Positions 1-6,637 are shown, numbered from the stretch's first letter. The stretch is DNA of 7,051 nt from Pseudomonadota bacterium (GCA_021798375.1 JAJZHU010000128.1:1-7051), one strand, 5' to 3'. Notes: generated by a model not told the origin, from the letters alone. Translations and numbers: made by a program.

Positions 1-336
1 GTTCGGACGACCATCATCGTCCATCAGCCAGACCCACTGTGCTCCCATGCCCAGGGCATGGATGATGCCGCAGGCAAAGCCTCCTGCCCCGCCAAGATTG
101 CGTTCGCTGTATAGAATAGTGATGCCGTCAACGTTTCGAAACTCATCGCAGACCGAGCGGTTGGAGCTAGAGTCTATCATTAGGAGCGACAGCCGAACCG
201 GCGCGATCTGCGAACGAACCGCCGCAACCATGGATTGCAATTGACGCGGGCGGTCGCGAGAAATAATCGCCGCCACCACATGCTCTTGTGGCATCAACGT
301 CTTGGAATCGCCGACCGGGAATCTGCTACTCATCAT
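1..336 (-). CDS. Family 2 glycosyltransferase, N-terminal part (runs off the left edge)
   Basis: A GT2 family glycosyltransferase probably transfers a sugar from a nucleotide-sugar donor onto a lipid-linked or polysaccharide acceptor at the inner face of the cytoplasmic membrane. Translating the minus strand from the ATG at 336 gives about 112 residues of a GT-A fold. After a short leader comes a first beta strand (VVAAIISRDRP), then LLMIDSSSN, then the motif NLGGAGGF, and close to the window edge WLMDDDGRP. The glycine-rich NLGGAGGF followed by a DDD metal/donor motif is typical of the GlfT2/rhamnosyltransferase-like branch of GT2. An in-frame TGA lies at 343-345, so the start is at 336 or the adjacent ATG at 333. 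The Shine-Dalgarno sequence is weak, so the in-frame ATG at 297 remains possible. The acceptor domain lies outside the window, so sugar specificity cannot be given. It is divergent from an O-antigen ligase-like gene, which supports a role in surface polysaccharide assembly. Confidence 0.85.
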   Translation of the reverse strand, partial: MMSSRFPVGDSKTLMPQEHVVAAIISRDRPRQLQSMVAAVRSQIAPVRLSLLMIDSSSNRSVCDEFRNVDGITILYSERNLGGAGGFACGIIHALGMGAQWVWLMDDDGRPN

Positions 337-708
337 TGTAAGTCATTGTTAACAGGGCCATCCAGGGGGGAAGATGAAGTCAACGAGATCGTTATCACCA
401 TAATTACACGCAATATGTCTTCACCGCCAAGCACCTTTTGCCGCGAAATGGGGCATGCTACCAATTCGGGCATTTGGTTGCTGTTGGACCAAGCGAAGTG
501 GCCAAAATCATTGGGATATTGCAGCGGCCTGAATGGGTTATACCCTGTTTTGATCATGCCGCCGATCCGAGGCCCGACCAGCGCACCCCGAATGGGGCGG
601 CCGCGCCGCAATTCACGGAGAGTCTAAATTTTAAAGCCTTCCGGTATTGACATCGACATCCTATTCTTGTCAAGCCAGTAGAAACAATTTGCAGGACAGT
701 TGCGCGCT
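337..708. other. Divergent intergenic region between the glycosyltransferase and the O-antigen ligase-like gene
   Basis: This stretch of about 370 bp separates two divergently read genes and should hold both promoters. I see no convincing gene. The open frames on either strand (for example 333-611 minus and 438-650 plus) give compositions without recognisable domains and have no good ribosome binding site. Visible structure is limited to a short CCCC-GAAT-GGGG hairpin at 586-597, a GC-rich patch with a GCGGCCGC palindrome around 598-605, an AT-rich stretch around 624-636, and a TTGACA/TGTCAA inverted repeat at 647-673. No standard -35/-10 pair could be assigned with confidence for either gene. 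Confidence 0.6.
647..673. promoter_or_regulatory. Inverted repeat TTGACA-N15-TGTCAA upstream of the O-antigen ligase-like gene
   Basis: TTGACA at 647-652 and TGTCAA at 668-673 are perfect 6-bp inverted arms whose centres are 21 bp apart, about two helical turns. They end about 35 bp before the ATG at 709. The left arm is also a perfect -35 consensus for rightward transcription, but no good -10 hexamer sits 16-18 bp downstream of it. It could be an operator or part of a promoter. A 6-bp repeat of this kind can also occur by chance, so the call is tentative. Confidence 0.3.
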
Positions 709-1881
709 ATGGCCGCCTTATTCACGAGATCGCTGCACGCATCGATAGGCGGTGCACGTAAATATCTTAACACCGAATTTAGCGCGATATTTTCCCTTAT
801 AGTTGCTTATGGGCTGCTGATATCCCCGATGCCGATATGGGCGATGTTATTTTATTTGACCGTGCCGATTTTGGTCGTGCATCGTTTGGTGGCCGGATGG
901 CGTATTCCATGGAGAGATCCCTCGATAGCGTTAAGTCTTGCGTTAATCCTATGGTCAACGACCACGCTGATTTGGGGATATGATCCGAGCGGTCAGAATG
1001 CGTCTCGCTTATTATGGCTGCTGGATGGCGCCAGCACGTTAATTTTCTTCCTCGCATGGCTTATCGCGGTCGAATCCGCGGACGGGGAAGCAAGTCTTGA
1101 ATTCGCGCTCGTGCTTGGCGGCGCCGGTAACGCGATATTCGCTATGATAAGACATTTTCTATATCACCCCGCAGACGATCGCATGTGGGGATGGGGGATT
1201 TCCGGCCAGCCAGTCCTTGGAAGCGCGATTATGGCGGTCTTATTCATCTTGACACTCGATCGAATATTAGATCGGCGAGGGTCGGTATGGATGCAACTGG
1301 TCGCGCTATTTTTATTTGGAATTTTCATGTTGCTGTCGGGCGCGCGTGGCCCGCTGCTCGCTGCCGGAATTTGCACGCTCTATCGCCTCAAAGGTGAGAA
1401 TGGGCGCGTATGGTTGGGCATCCTTGCCATCGGCCTTGTCACACTCGCCTTTGCGGTCTTTTTGGTGCCTGGCTGGGTTAAGAACACGTTGTCCGGCGCT
1501 TTCACACGGGGATCGGATTATCATTTTGCAATTTGGCGCGAAACCATCGTGGAAATTTCCAAGCGACCGTTCTTCGGTTACGGTCCAACGGCGCGACTAC
1601 CGATCACATTGCCGCAATTGCCACACCCATTTCCTCACAATCTCTATTTATCGCTGGTATTTTATTCCGGAATCGTTGGATTATTCCTGTTCATGGCGAT
1701 GCTGGTTGGTTTTGTGATCAGGCCGGGGTCTCGCCGCCCGGGACGCATTGCGCTGTGCTTGGTGCCATTGATCGTTGGGCTAACCGATCTTGGTCAAATG
1801 ATCAAAGGCCCGGCAGCGATGTGGTATATTGTTTGGGTGCCAATTTTATTCTTCATAACCGCCAAGACCGAGCAGAGGTAG
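709..1881 (+). CDS. O-antigen ligase/polymerase superfamily (Wzy_C) membrane protein
   Basis: This is a polytopic inner-membrane protein of the O-antigen ligase-related superfamily (PF04932, WaaL/Wzy-like). These proteins act at the periplasmic face: they either join undecaprenyl-linked glycan to an acceptor or polymerise repeat units. Of about 390 residues, roughly 11-12 segments are strongly hydrophobic. The diagnostic parts are SGARGP (Arg213), then a large periplasmic loop with IWRETI (Arg277) and KRPFFGYG, and then PFPHNLYLSLVFYSGIVG (His310). The Arg/Arg/His arrangement and the G-GxG and HN-L-G spacing fit the family. The start is uncertain. AGGA at 693-696 lies 12 nt before the ATG at 709 and only 3 nt before an in-frame TTG at 700 (three extra residues). 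The gene looks AT-richer, with more TTA and ATA codons, than the SDR gene further right. Ligase and polymerase cannot be separated by sequence alone; the divergent glycosyltransferase fits either. Confidence 0.87.
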   Translation: MAALFTRSLHASIGGARKYLNTEFSAIFSLIVAYGLLISPMPIWAMLFYLTVPILVVHRLVAGWRIPWRDPSIALSLALILWSTTTLIWGYDPSGQNASRLLWLLDGASTLIFFLAWLIAVESADGEASLEFALVLGGAGNAIFAMIRHFLYHPADDRMWGWGISGQPVLGSAIMAVLFILTLDRILDRRGSVWMQLVALFLFGIFMLLSGARGPLLAAGICTLYRLKGENGRVWLGILAIGLVTLAFAVFLVPGWVKNTLSGAFTRGSDYHFAIWRETIVEISKRPFFGYGPTARLPITLPQLPHPFPHNLYLSLVFYSGIVGLFLFMAMLVGFVIRPGSRRPGRIALCLVPLIVGLTDLGQMIKGPAAMWYIVWVPILFFITAKTEQR

Positions 1882-1905
1882 ATTCTGCCCCAAAGCGCCC
1901 GCCAC

Positions 1906-3051
1906 TCACACCTTGAGAATCGTTACCGCACAATTGCCGCCGGCGCCGAGCACATGGGCCAACCCGACCTTGGCACCCTCAACCTGACGTTCCCCGGATT
2001 GACTGCGGAGTTGCGATACGATCTCAACCACTTGGCCAAGATGCGATGCGCCAACCGGCTCACCCTTGCTAATCAGTCCTCCGCTCATATTGACCGGATA
2101 ACGTCCACCGATTTCTGTCTGCCCTTCGTCGATCAGGCGCCCAGCTTCACCCAACGGACAAAGCCCAAGCTGTTCGTAAATTTCCACTTCACAGAACGCA
2201 TCAGTGTCTTGCACCTCAAAGCAATCAACGTCATCGGCGCCGATACCGGCACGTTCGAATGCCTGGTTGGAAGTAAACTCCGTCGGTCCCATGTTATTGG
2301 CGGTTGCACTCAGACTGTCAGCCGGACACCTGAAGTCTGCCGAATATTGCGCCAAAGTCTGGCTGCACGCAGCAATGTTAATATGTTTCCCACCGATGCG
2401 CCGCGCACGCTCCTTTGATGCCACAACCACAGCCGCAGCACCATCATTCGCGGCGCAAATTTCAAGCAACCTGATCGGATCCATCACCATCGGAGAACTT
2501 AGAATTTCTTCGATCGAAAATGGCTTCCGATACATCGCATTTTCATTGTGTACGCTGTTGCGATGATTCTTATATGCGACTTTGGCGATCTGTAAGTCCG
2601 TCGTGCCGAACTCGTACATATGCCGCTTTGCCCGCATCGACCAATAGGCCGGATTCATCGACATGCCCATCTGGATTTGCCATGGGCTATAAATCATCGA
2701 CGGATCCATAAAGCCACGCGGCATTTTCTCGACGCCGAGCACCAAAGCCAAATCGATTTCTCCCGAATTAATCGCGAGGATCGCTTGTCGCAACGCCGCT
2801 CCACCGCTGGCACACGCGGCCTCGATATCGCATATCGGAATCGTTGTGCTACCGAGCCGGCGCAAAATTCTGGCCCCGCTGGTTGCGGGCAAATACATGC
2901 GAGAACAATAGGCGCTCTGTATATCCGACCACGCGACGCCGGCATCGTTCAATGCCTGCTTGGCGGCAAAAGCGCCGATTTCCTCGTAGCTTTTGTCTTT
3001 AAAGCGGCCGAAAGGGTGAATTCCTGCCCCGACGATAACAACCTCAGGCAT
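1906..3051 (-). CDS. Thiolase-superfamily protein (SCP2/lipid-transfer type) with altered active-site histidines
   Basis: This 381-residue protein has a full thiolase fold of the SCPx/lipid-transfer type, which normally makes or breaks a C-C bond in acyl-CoA substrates. It opens with VVIVGAGIHPFGRF. The nucleophile loop IEAACASGG places Cys80 correctly. The stretch YEQLGLCPLGEAGRLID and the SGGLISKG motif are typical of the family, and the end has AHVLGAGGNCAVTIL (His366, Cys374). Two catalytic positions differ: the usual HDCF-type histidine is Gln281 (VQDTDAF), and the usual GHP histidine is Glu331 (GEPVGASH). Start 3051 is chosen over an upstream frame reaching 3177 because homology begins here, GGGAG at 3058-3062 lies 6 nt before it, and the upstream extension would overlap the DUF35 gene. 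The gap to that gene is 10 nt, so translation is probably coupled. It is likely the catalytic partner of the DUF35 protein, as in BbsAB or Ltp2-ChsH2. Thiolase versus retro-aldolase activity is open. Confidence 0.88.
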   Translation of the reverse strand: MPEVVIVGAGIHPFGRFKDKSYEEIGAFAAKQALNDAGVAWSDIQSAYCSRMYLPATSGARILRRLGSTTIPICDIEAACASGGAALRQAILAINSGEIDLALVLGVEKMPRGFMDPSMIYSPWQIQMGMSMNPAYWSMRAKRHMYEFGTTDLQIAKVAYKNHRNSVHNENAMYRKPFSIEEILSSPMVMDPIRLLEICAANDGAAAVVVASKERARRIGGKHINIAACSQTLAQYSADFRCPADSLSATANNMGPTEFTSNQAFERAGIGADDVDCFEVQDTDAFCEVEIYEQLGLCPLGEAGRLIDEGQTEIGGRYPVNMSGGLISKGEPVGASHLGQVVEIVSQLRSQSGERQVEGAKVGLAHVLGAGGNCAVTILKV

Positions 3052-3061
3052 ATCAATCTCC

Positions 3062-3511
3062 CTACGCAACGCCCGTAAATTTAAAGGCAATAACCTCATG
3101 ATGTTCGGCATCGACATGCTGAACGAACGCCCTGAATTGAAGCGGCATGCCGATCTGCACGTCCGAAATCTCGACATCGAGCGGAGACATCACCCGGATG
3201 CCGTCAGGCAATTCAACCAGACCGATGCCAAATGGCTTGAACGGATCGGGCCCTTTGTAATCGCCGGGCGGCCGGTTGCGCACAATCGTATAGCTCCACA
3301 GCATCCCGCGATCGCTGAGCGAAACGTGTGAAACCTGATCGCCACCGCAGTTGAGACACACCTGATTTTGTCCCAGAGACACCTCGCCACAGGAATGACA
3401 CCTGGTTCCTGCCAACCGGACGCCATCAAGCCGCCGCAAATCTCCCGCCAGGAGCCCGTCACGAACCGGCACCCGCTGAAATTCAGCCGGATTGTTCTCT
3501 ACCATGTCCAT
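3062..3511 (-). CDS. DUF35 zinc-ribbon/OB-fold protein, probable thiolase partner
   Basis: This protein of about 149 residues has the two-part DUF35 layout. A short N-terminal helical segment is followed by a rubredoxin-like zinc ribbon with CHSC and CLNC knuckles (Cys38/41/52/55 counting from this start). Then comes an OB-fold with the typical strings GMLWSYTIVRN, PFGIGLVELPDGIRVMSPL and IGMPLQF. DUF35 proteins are acyl-CoA-binding or structural partners of thiolases, HMG-CoA synthases and the Ltp2 aldolase, and its gene sits directly upstream of the thiolase gene. Start choice is uncertain. The frame is open to an ATG at 3541, which has only a weak AGG before it. The ATG at 3511 has GGAG 10 nt upstream and leaves room for the palindrome/TATAAT element at 3545-3562. 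The ATG at 3505 is also possible. Its stop codon abuts the ribosome binding site of the thiolase gene. Confidence 0.88.
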   Translation of the reverse strand: MDMVENNPAEFQRVPVRDGLLAGDLRRLDGVRLAGTRCHSCGEVSLGQNQVCLNCGGDQVSHVSLSDRGMLWSYTIVRNRPPGDYKGPDPFKPFGIGLVELPDGIRVMSPLDVEISDVQIGMPLQFRAFVQHVDAEHHEVIAFKFTGVA

Positions 3512-3544
3512 CGACCCCGATCTCCACGTCGCCATTACCATAAT

Positions 3545-3562
3545 AGCCTAGCATTATAGGCT
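3545..3562. promoter_or_regulatory. Palindrome AGCCTA-N6-TAGGCT with an embedded TATAAT, inside the operon
   Basis: In the short gap between the VOC stop codon (3571) and the DUF35 gene, AGCCTA (3545-3550) and TAGGCT (3557-3562) form perfect 6-bp inverted arms. On the minus strand the spacer and right arm contain TATAAT (3558-3553), with TTGACT at 3574-3569. Those two hexamers are only 10 nt apart, too close for a standard sigma-70 promoter. The element could be an operator, an internal promoter for the DUF35-thiolase pair, or an RNA hairpin that sets relative expression. No U-tract follows, so it is not a standard terminator. Confidence 0.4.
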
Positions 3563-3570
3563 TTATGGAG

Positions 3571-4026
3571 TCAATCCGATCCGGCTAGATAGATACAAGC
3601 AATTTGATGGGCTGGTTTGGGAAACTGCACGAACTCGATCAAGTTCCCCTCATTGTCACGAATGAAGCCCGCCGCGCGTCCGTTCGCAAGTTCCTTTACC
3701 CACACAACGTCAACACCACGCCGCCGCAACTGATCGGTAAATTTTTTGACATCGTGCACCGAAAATGCCGTGTGCTTGTTGCCACAGGTTTTCAGATCGT
3801 CATCTGGCGTGTGGCGCGTGGGATCCGCCAGAACCGGGCGGGGAAATTTCAGAAGTTCGATCGTCAAAGGCCCGTTTGACAAACACGCAATTTCAGCCGG
3901 GATATGTTCCAGGATGTAACGCCGCTCCAACTGAAAATCGAGCATCTTCTGCCACCAGGCGATCGAGGCATCCATGTCGAAAACGCTGATGCCTGAATGG
4001 TGATACCAAAATTCTAATTTATCCAT
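3571..4026 (-). CDS. VOC family protein (glyoxalase/epimerase/extradiol dioxygenase superfamily)
   Basis: This is a small, 151-residue metalloenzyme of the vicinal oxygen chelate superfamily, with two beta-alpha-beta-beta-beta modules. Module 1 begins HHSGISVFDMDASIAWWQKML, and module 2 begins KHTAFSVHDVKKFTDQLRRRG. The likely metal ligands are all present: His10, Glu57 (LTIELLKF), His85 and Glu131 (NEGNLIEFVQFP). That H-E-H-E set is the one used by glyoxalase I and methylmalonyl-CoA epimerase, whereas type I extradiol dioxygenases use two His and one Glu. The sequence therefore fits an isomerase, epimerase or lyase somewhat better than a ring-cleaving dioxygenase, but the family is too diverse to name a substrate. 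AGGAAA at 4031-4036, 4 nt from the ATG, supports the start. The gap from the SDR stop is 15 nt, so the two genes are almost certainly co-transcribed. Confidence 0.87.
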   Translation of the reverse strand: MDKLEFWYHHSGISVFDMDASIAWWQKMLDFQLERRYILEHIPAEIACLSNGPLTIELLKFPRPVLADPTRHTPDDDLKTCGNKHTAFSVHDVKKFTDQLRRRGVDVVWVKELANGRAAGFIRDNEGNLIEFVQFPKPAHQIACIYLAGSD

Positions 4027-4041
4027 GGTATTTCCTGCGGC

Positions 4042-4821
4042 TCATACCGCCAGCACGCCGCCATTGATCGGAAAATCGACGCCCGTGACCCAACTGGCCT
4101 CGTCCGACGCAAGATAGACCGCACACCAGGCGATATCCTCCGGGCGGCCAAGCCGCTTGATCAACAATCGATCAAGGATCGCGGCGCGCACGCTGCCGTC
4201 ATCGGTGGCGCCGGCTTTGGCCGTCGCCGCCGTCTGAACCAGCCCGGGGGAGATCGTGTTGGCGCGAATATTCGCCGCACCTCCCTCGACGGCAAGTTGG
4301 CGGGTCATGCCCAGAACGGCCGCCTTGCCCGCGCAATGGGCGACCATGCCGAAGCTGCGGCTGCCGCGATAGGCGTTAACAGACGCGAAATTAATGATCG
4401 AGCCCGCGCCGCTGGCGACAAGATGCGGCCAGGCGGCTTTGCACGCCAGGAACACCAGATCGACCTCACCGGCCAGCGTTGGCCGCCATTGCTCCTCGAA
4501 ATCCATCGCCGCCGCCGTTGCCATGTGTGGCGCGATCGCCGCGGCATTCACCAATATATCGATCCGTCCAAAGCGCGCGACCGCCGCGCCGATCAGGCGG
4601 GTCACATCGTCCGGCTTGGTCAGATCGCACGGGTGCAGGCTGGCCAGACTATCCGCCCGGCCGGCTGCCGTCGCTTCGGCGATGGTGGCCTCGGCGGCGG
4701 CGGAGTCGATATCGCAACCGAACACCGCGGCGCCCTCTTGCATGAACAGCAACGCAATGCCCTTGCCGATGCCCGCCCCGATGCCGGTAACAACCGCTAT
4801 CTTGCCCGATAGTCGTCCCAT
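4042..4821 (-). CDS. Short-chain dehydrogenase/reductase with altered catalytic tetrad
   Basis: This 259-residue protein is a classical-length SDR with a Rossmann fold. TGIGAGIG (12-19) binds the dinucleotide. Asp37 after beta-2 (GCDIDS) indicates a preference for NAD(H) over NADP(H). CDLT (Asp66) and LVNAAA (a variant of NNAG) follow, then IINFASVNAYRG with Ser147, and the C-terminal IRANTISPGLVQT and VTGVDFPINGG. The canonical YxxxK is HCAGK: His162 replaces Tyr and Lys166 is kept. At the helix-4 Asn position there is Glu119 (TLAGEVDLVFL). The usual role would be oxidation of an alcohol to a ketone on a pathway intermediate, but these changes make standard chemistry uncertain. Start 4821 is set by a perfect AGGAGG (4827-4832) with 5-nt spacing and by the conserved MGRLSGKIAVVTG opening; the frame runs open much further upstream but only as overlap with the hydrolase gene. 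Sampled sequence here is about 65% GC, higher than in the genes to the left. Confidence 0.9.
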   Translation of the reverse strand: MGRLSGKIAVVTGIGAGIGKGIALLFMQEGAAVFGCDIDSAAAEATIAEATAAGRADSLASLHPCDLTKPDDVTRLIGAAVARFGRIDILVNAAAIAPHMATAAAMDFEEQWRPTLAGEVDLVFLACKAAWPHLVASGAGSIINFASVNAYRGSRSFGMVAHCAGKAAVLGMTRQLAVEGGAANIRANTISPGLVQTAATAKAGATDDGSVRAAILDRLLIKRLGRPEDIAWCAVYLASDEASWVTGVDFPINGGVLAV

Positions 4822-4855
4822 TCTTACCTCCTCCAACAAAAAATGATCAGCCCGG

Positions 4856-6637
4856 TCACGATGCCTCGGGAATGATCGGCAGCAGAAGATGGGACGGATA
4901 TTCCTCGTTGTGGTATATTTTTGCCACTGTGGTCTTGCTGCTGCAAATATGATAAGGAACATACTCGCAATTATTACCGAATCCCGTGCCGCTGGGCAGA
5001 TCAAGCGTGGTGATCTCGACGCAAACGCGATGACCGCGGAGGAATTTATTGGCGGTGGCAAGAACCTCGACCTGATATTCATTGATCTCGCCCGGAACAA
5101 CCTTGCGATTGGCCTCGCGCGTGAGCTTGTGCCACGGCTTCCACGGTTTGGAACGCGTAGGGTCCAATTCACGATAAGATGCCTTCAACCAGCCGCGGGT
5201 AATCTCGCGTTCGGGCAGATCTGGCATGTCCCACTCGCCGTCGCGCCCGGTCCGCAGCGATACATCCGGTCCCAGGTCTTTAACAATGACAATCCAGGTC
5301 ACATCTTCCTGGTCGATCGCGGCAAAAAAGGTCAGCGCGATGGGGCCTGCCACCAACGTGTCTTCGGACAATGGCTCGGTGACATAACGCAGACGCTCGA
5401 TCTTGCGCGTCTGTGTGGGCGGCATTTGCACGAAACTATCCGGCTCGCGGTAGGCGTCGCGGCCGTTTTCCACAAACGGCTCCGGCCGCAGCCTCTCCCA
5501 GCTATGAAGGTAATATTTGGTCCAACAGGTTTCCGGCAGTGGCCAATTATCGCTGGTGCGCCAGCGGTTTTCGCCCATCACCCAGAACTTGACGGGTGGT
5601 TCAGCCATGATTCCCGTATCAATTCCCTTCAGCCAATAATCGTACCAGCGAAGCATTTCATCATGCAGCGAATGGAACGGCCGTTCCATATGCGTCAGTC
5701 CGGTAAAGATAACTTTCTTCGGCACGTCGATGCCGGCGTACCAATTCTGCGCGCCTTGAAGATGCATCTTATAGGTATAACTGTGCCAACCGGCGCCGGT
5801 ATAGGCGGGCACTTTGATCAGCTTCATTTTTTCGTCGCTCTCCTCCATGTTCCCATCTTTTTCGAAGGGATCGAGAAGATGATCAAACAGACGATGCTCG
5901 ATCTGGCCTTTTTGCGTCAATAAATTATACGCCCATGAATACATCCGATAATCGGGATCAGCCATCGCCTGGCGCCACAACTCCTCCTGTTCCGGCGAGA
6001 GCGTGCCAGGACGGCCATGGCGGCCGTGAGCAACCGATTGCGCTTCCAGCAGATGCAGCATGACGTGAATGACGCCACCCGGATAACGATCGTGAATCGC
6101 GCCATAAGCGGGCATCGCGTCGAAGGGGAAAATGGCCTTCAGATGCGGCGGCTGCAGCATCGCCGCCTGCCATTGACTGGCCGCAAACGCCGACAACCCA
6201 ACCATGCCCACATTGCCGTCGCACCATGGCTGCGCGGCGATCCATTCGATCAGATCATAAAGATCCATTTTTGCGTCGCCGCCATCTTCGGATTTTCCAA
6301 ACCCCCGCGGATTGGCGACCACGTGAACATAGCCGCGCGACACAAAGTAACTGCTGTCGCCGCCTTCCGCACCGCCTTGCCACATCGCCGACCAGGCCGG
6401 TTGCGGCGGCACAGCCTCGGCCAGTTCCGGTGTTTGCAGCTCTTTGTTATGCCCGGCGATAGCAAGCAAAGCGGGAAATTTGCCGGCCACATCGGGGCGA
6501 TAACAATCCGCGCACAGACGCACGCCATCGCGCATCGGCACCATCACATCACGTTCCCAGACCAACTTATAGCGGTGATTCACGGGAACATAGTTGGACA
6601 TTGCTCGCGGCGGTATGTGCTGATTACCATCTGACAT
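4856..6637 (-). CDS. CocE/NonD family alpha/beta hydrolase
   Basis: This 593-residue hydrolase belongs to the cocaine esterase/X-Pro dipeptidyl-peptidase (S15-like) family. It has an N-terminal alpha/beta-hydrolase domain with a helical cap and a C-terminal jelly-roll domain (roughly residues 360-593). The family cleaves esters, acyl amides or acyl-amino-acid bonds. Seen here are VMVPMRDGVRLCADCYRP, NPRGFGKSEDGG, WIAAQPWCDGNVGMVGLSAF with nucleophile Ser149, and THMERPFHSLHDEMLRWYDYWLKG with candidate catalytic His316. Relative to CocE, the residue after the nucleophile is Ala150 rather than Tyr, and the RNPYDK-type oxyanion Tyr position reads AGHNKE (His63). The usual GxWD/GxYD acid motif reads GAGWHSY (Trp284-His285), so the acid is not obvious. 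Start 6637 is chosen for AGGAAA about 9 nt upstream; a TTG at 6676 and ATGs at 6670 and 6601 are alternatives. There is no signal peptide, so it is cytoplasmic. The gap to the SDR gene is 34 nt. It may open the pathway by releasing an acid from its substrate. Confidence 0.88.
   Translation of the reverse strand: MSDGNQHIPPRAMSNYVPVNHRYKLVWERDVMVPMRDGVRLCADCYRPDVAGKFPALLAIAGHNKELQTPELAEAVPPQPAWSAMWQGGAEGGDSSYFVSRGYVHVVANPRGFGKSEDGGDAKMDLYDLIEWIAAQPWCDGNVGMVGLSAFAASQWQAAMLQPPHLKAIFPFDAMPAYGAIHDRYPGGVIHVMLHLLEAQSVAHGRHGRPGTLSPEQEELWRQAMADPDYRMYSWAYNLLTQKGQIEHRLFDHLLDPFEKDGNMEESDEKMKLIKVPAYTGAGWHSYTYKMHLQGAQNWYAGIDVPKKVIFTGLTHMERPFHSLHDEMLRWYDYWLKGIDTGIMAEPPVKFWVMGENRWRTSDNWPLPETCWTKYYLHSWERLRPEPFVENGRDAYREPDSFVQMPPTQTRKIERLRYVTEPLSEDTLVAGPIALTFFAAIDQEDVTWIVIVKDLGPDVSLRTGRDGEWDMPDLPEREITRGWLKASYRELDPTRSKPWKPWHKLTREANRKVVPGEINEYQVEVLATANKFLRGHRVCVEITTLDLPSGTGFGNNCEYVPYHICSSKTTVAKIYHNEEYPSHLLLPIIPEAS

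Noticed and set aside
333..611. Minus-strand open frame of 92 codons in the divergent gap, ending in a TGA that overlaps the glycosyltransferase start region
   Set aside because: No recognisable domain, coding-unlike composition, no clear ribosome binding site, and it occupies the only place where the divergent promoters can lie. The stop/start overlap is intriguing but is most simply chance.
235..650. Plus-strand open frames at 235-627 and 438-650
   Set aside because: They overlap the glycosyltransferase start or each other, show no family resemblance, and lack a convincing Shine-Dalgarno sequence.
1881..1921. GATTCT (1881-1886) and AGAATC (1916-1921) as a bidirectional terminator hairpin at the convergent junction
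   Set aside because: The arms are only 6 bp with a loop of about 29 nt, they extend into both coding regions, and there is no T-tract, so a stable terminator is unlikely.
4822..5172. N-terminal extension of the SDR frame upstream of 4821
   Set aside because: It lies almost wholly inside the hydrolase gene, reads as Arg/Ser-rich non-family sequence, and the perfect AGGAGG plus the conserved SDR opening fix the start at 4821.
4889..5923. Long plus-strand open frame (344 codons) antisense to the hydrolase gene
   Set aside because: It is a shadow frame. The minus-strand reading has full CocE-family motifs and a good ribosome binding site, whereas the plus-strand product has no domain features.
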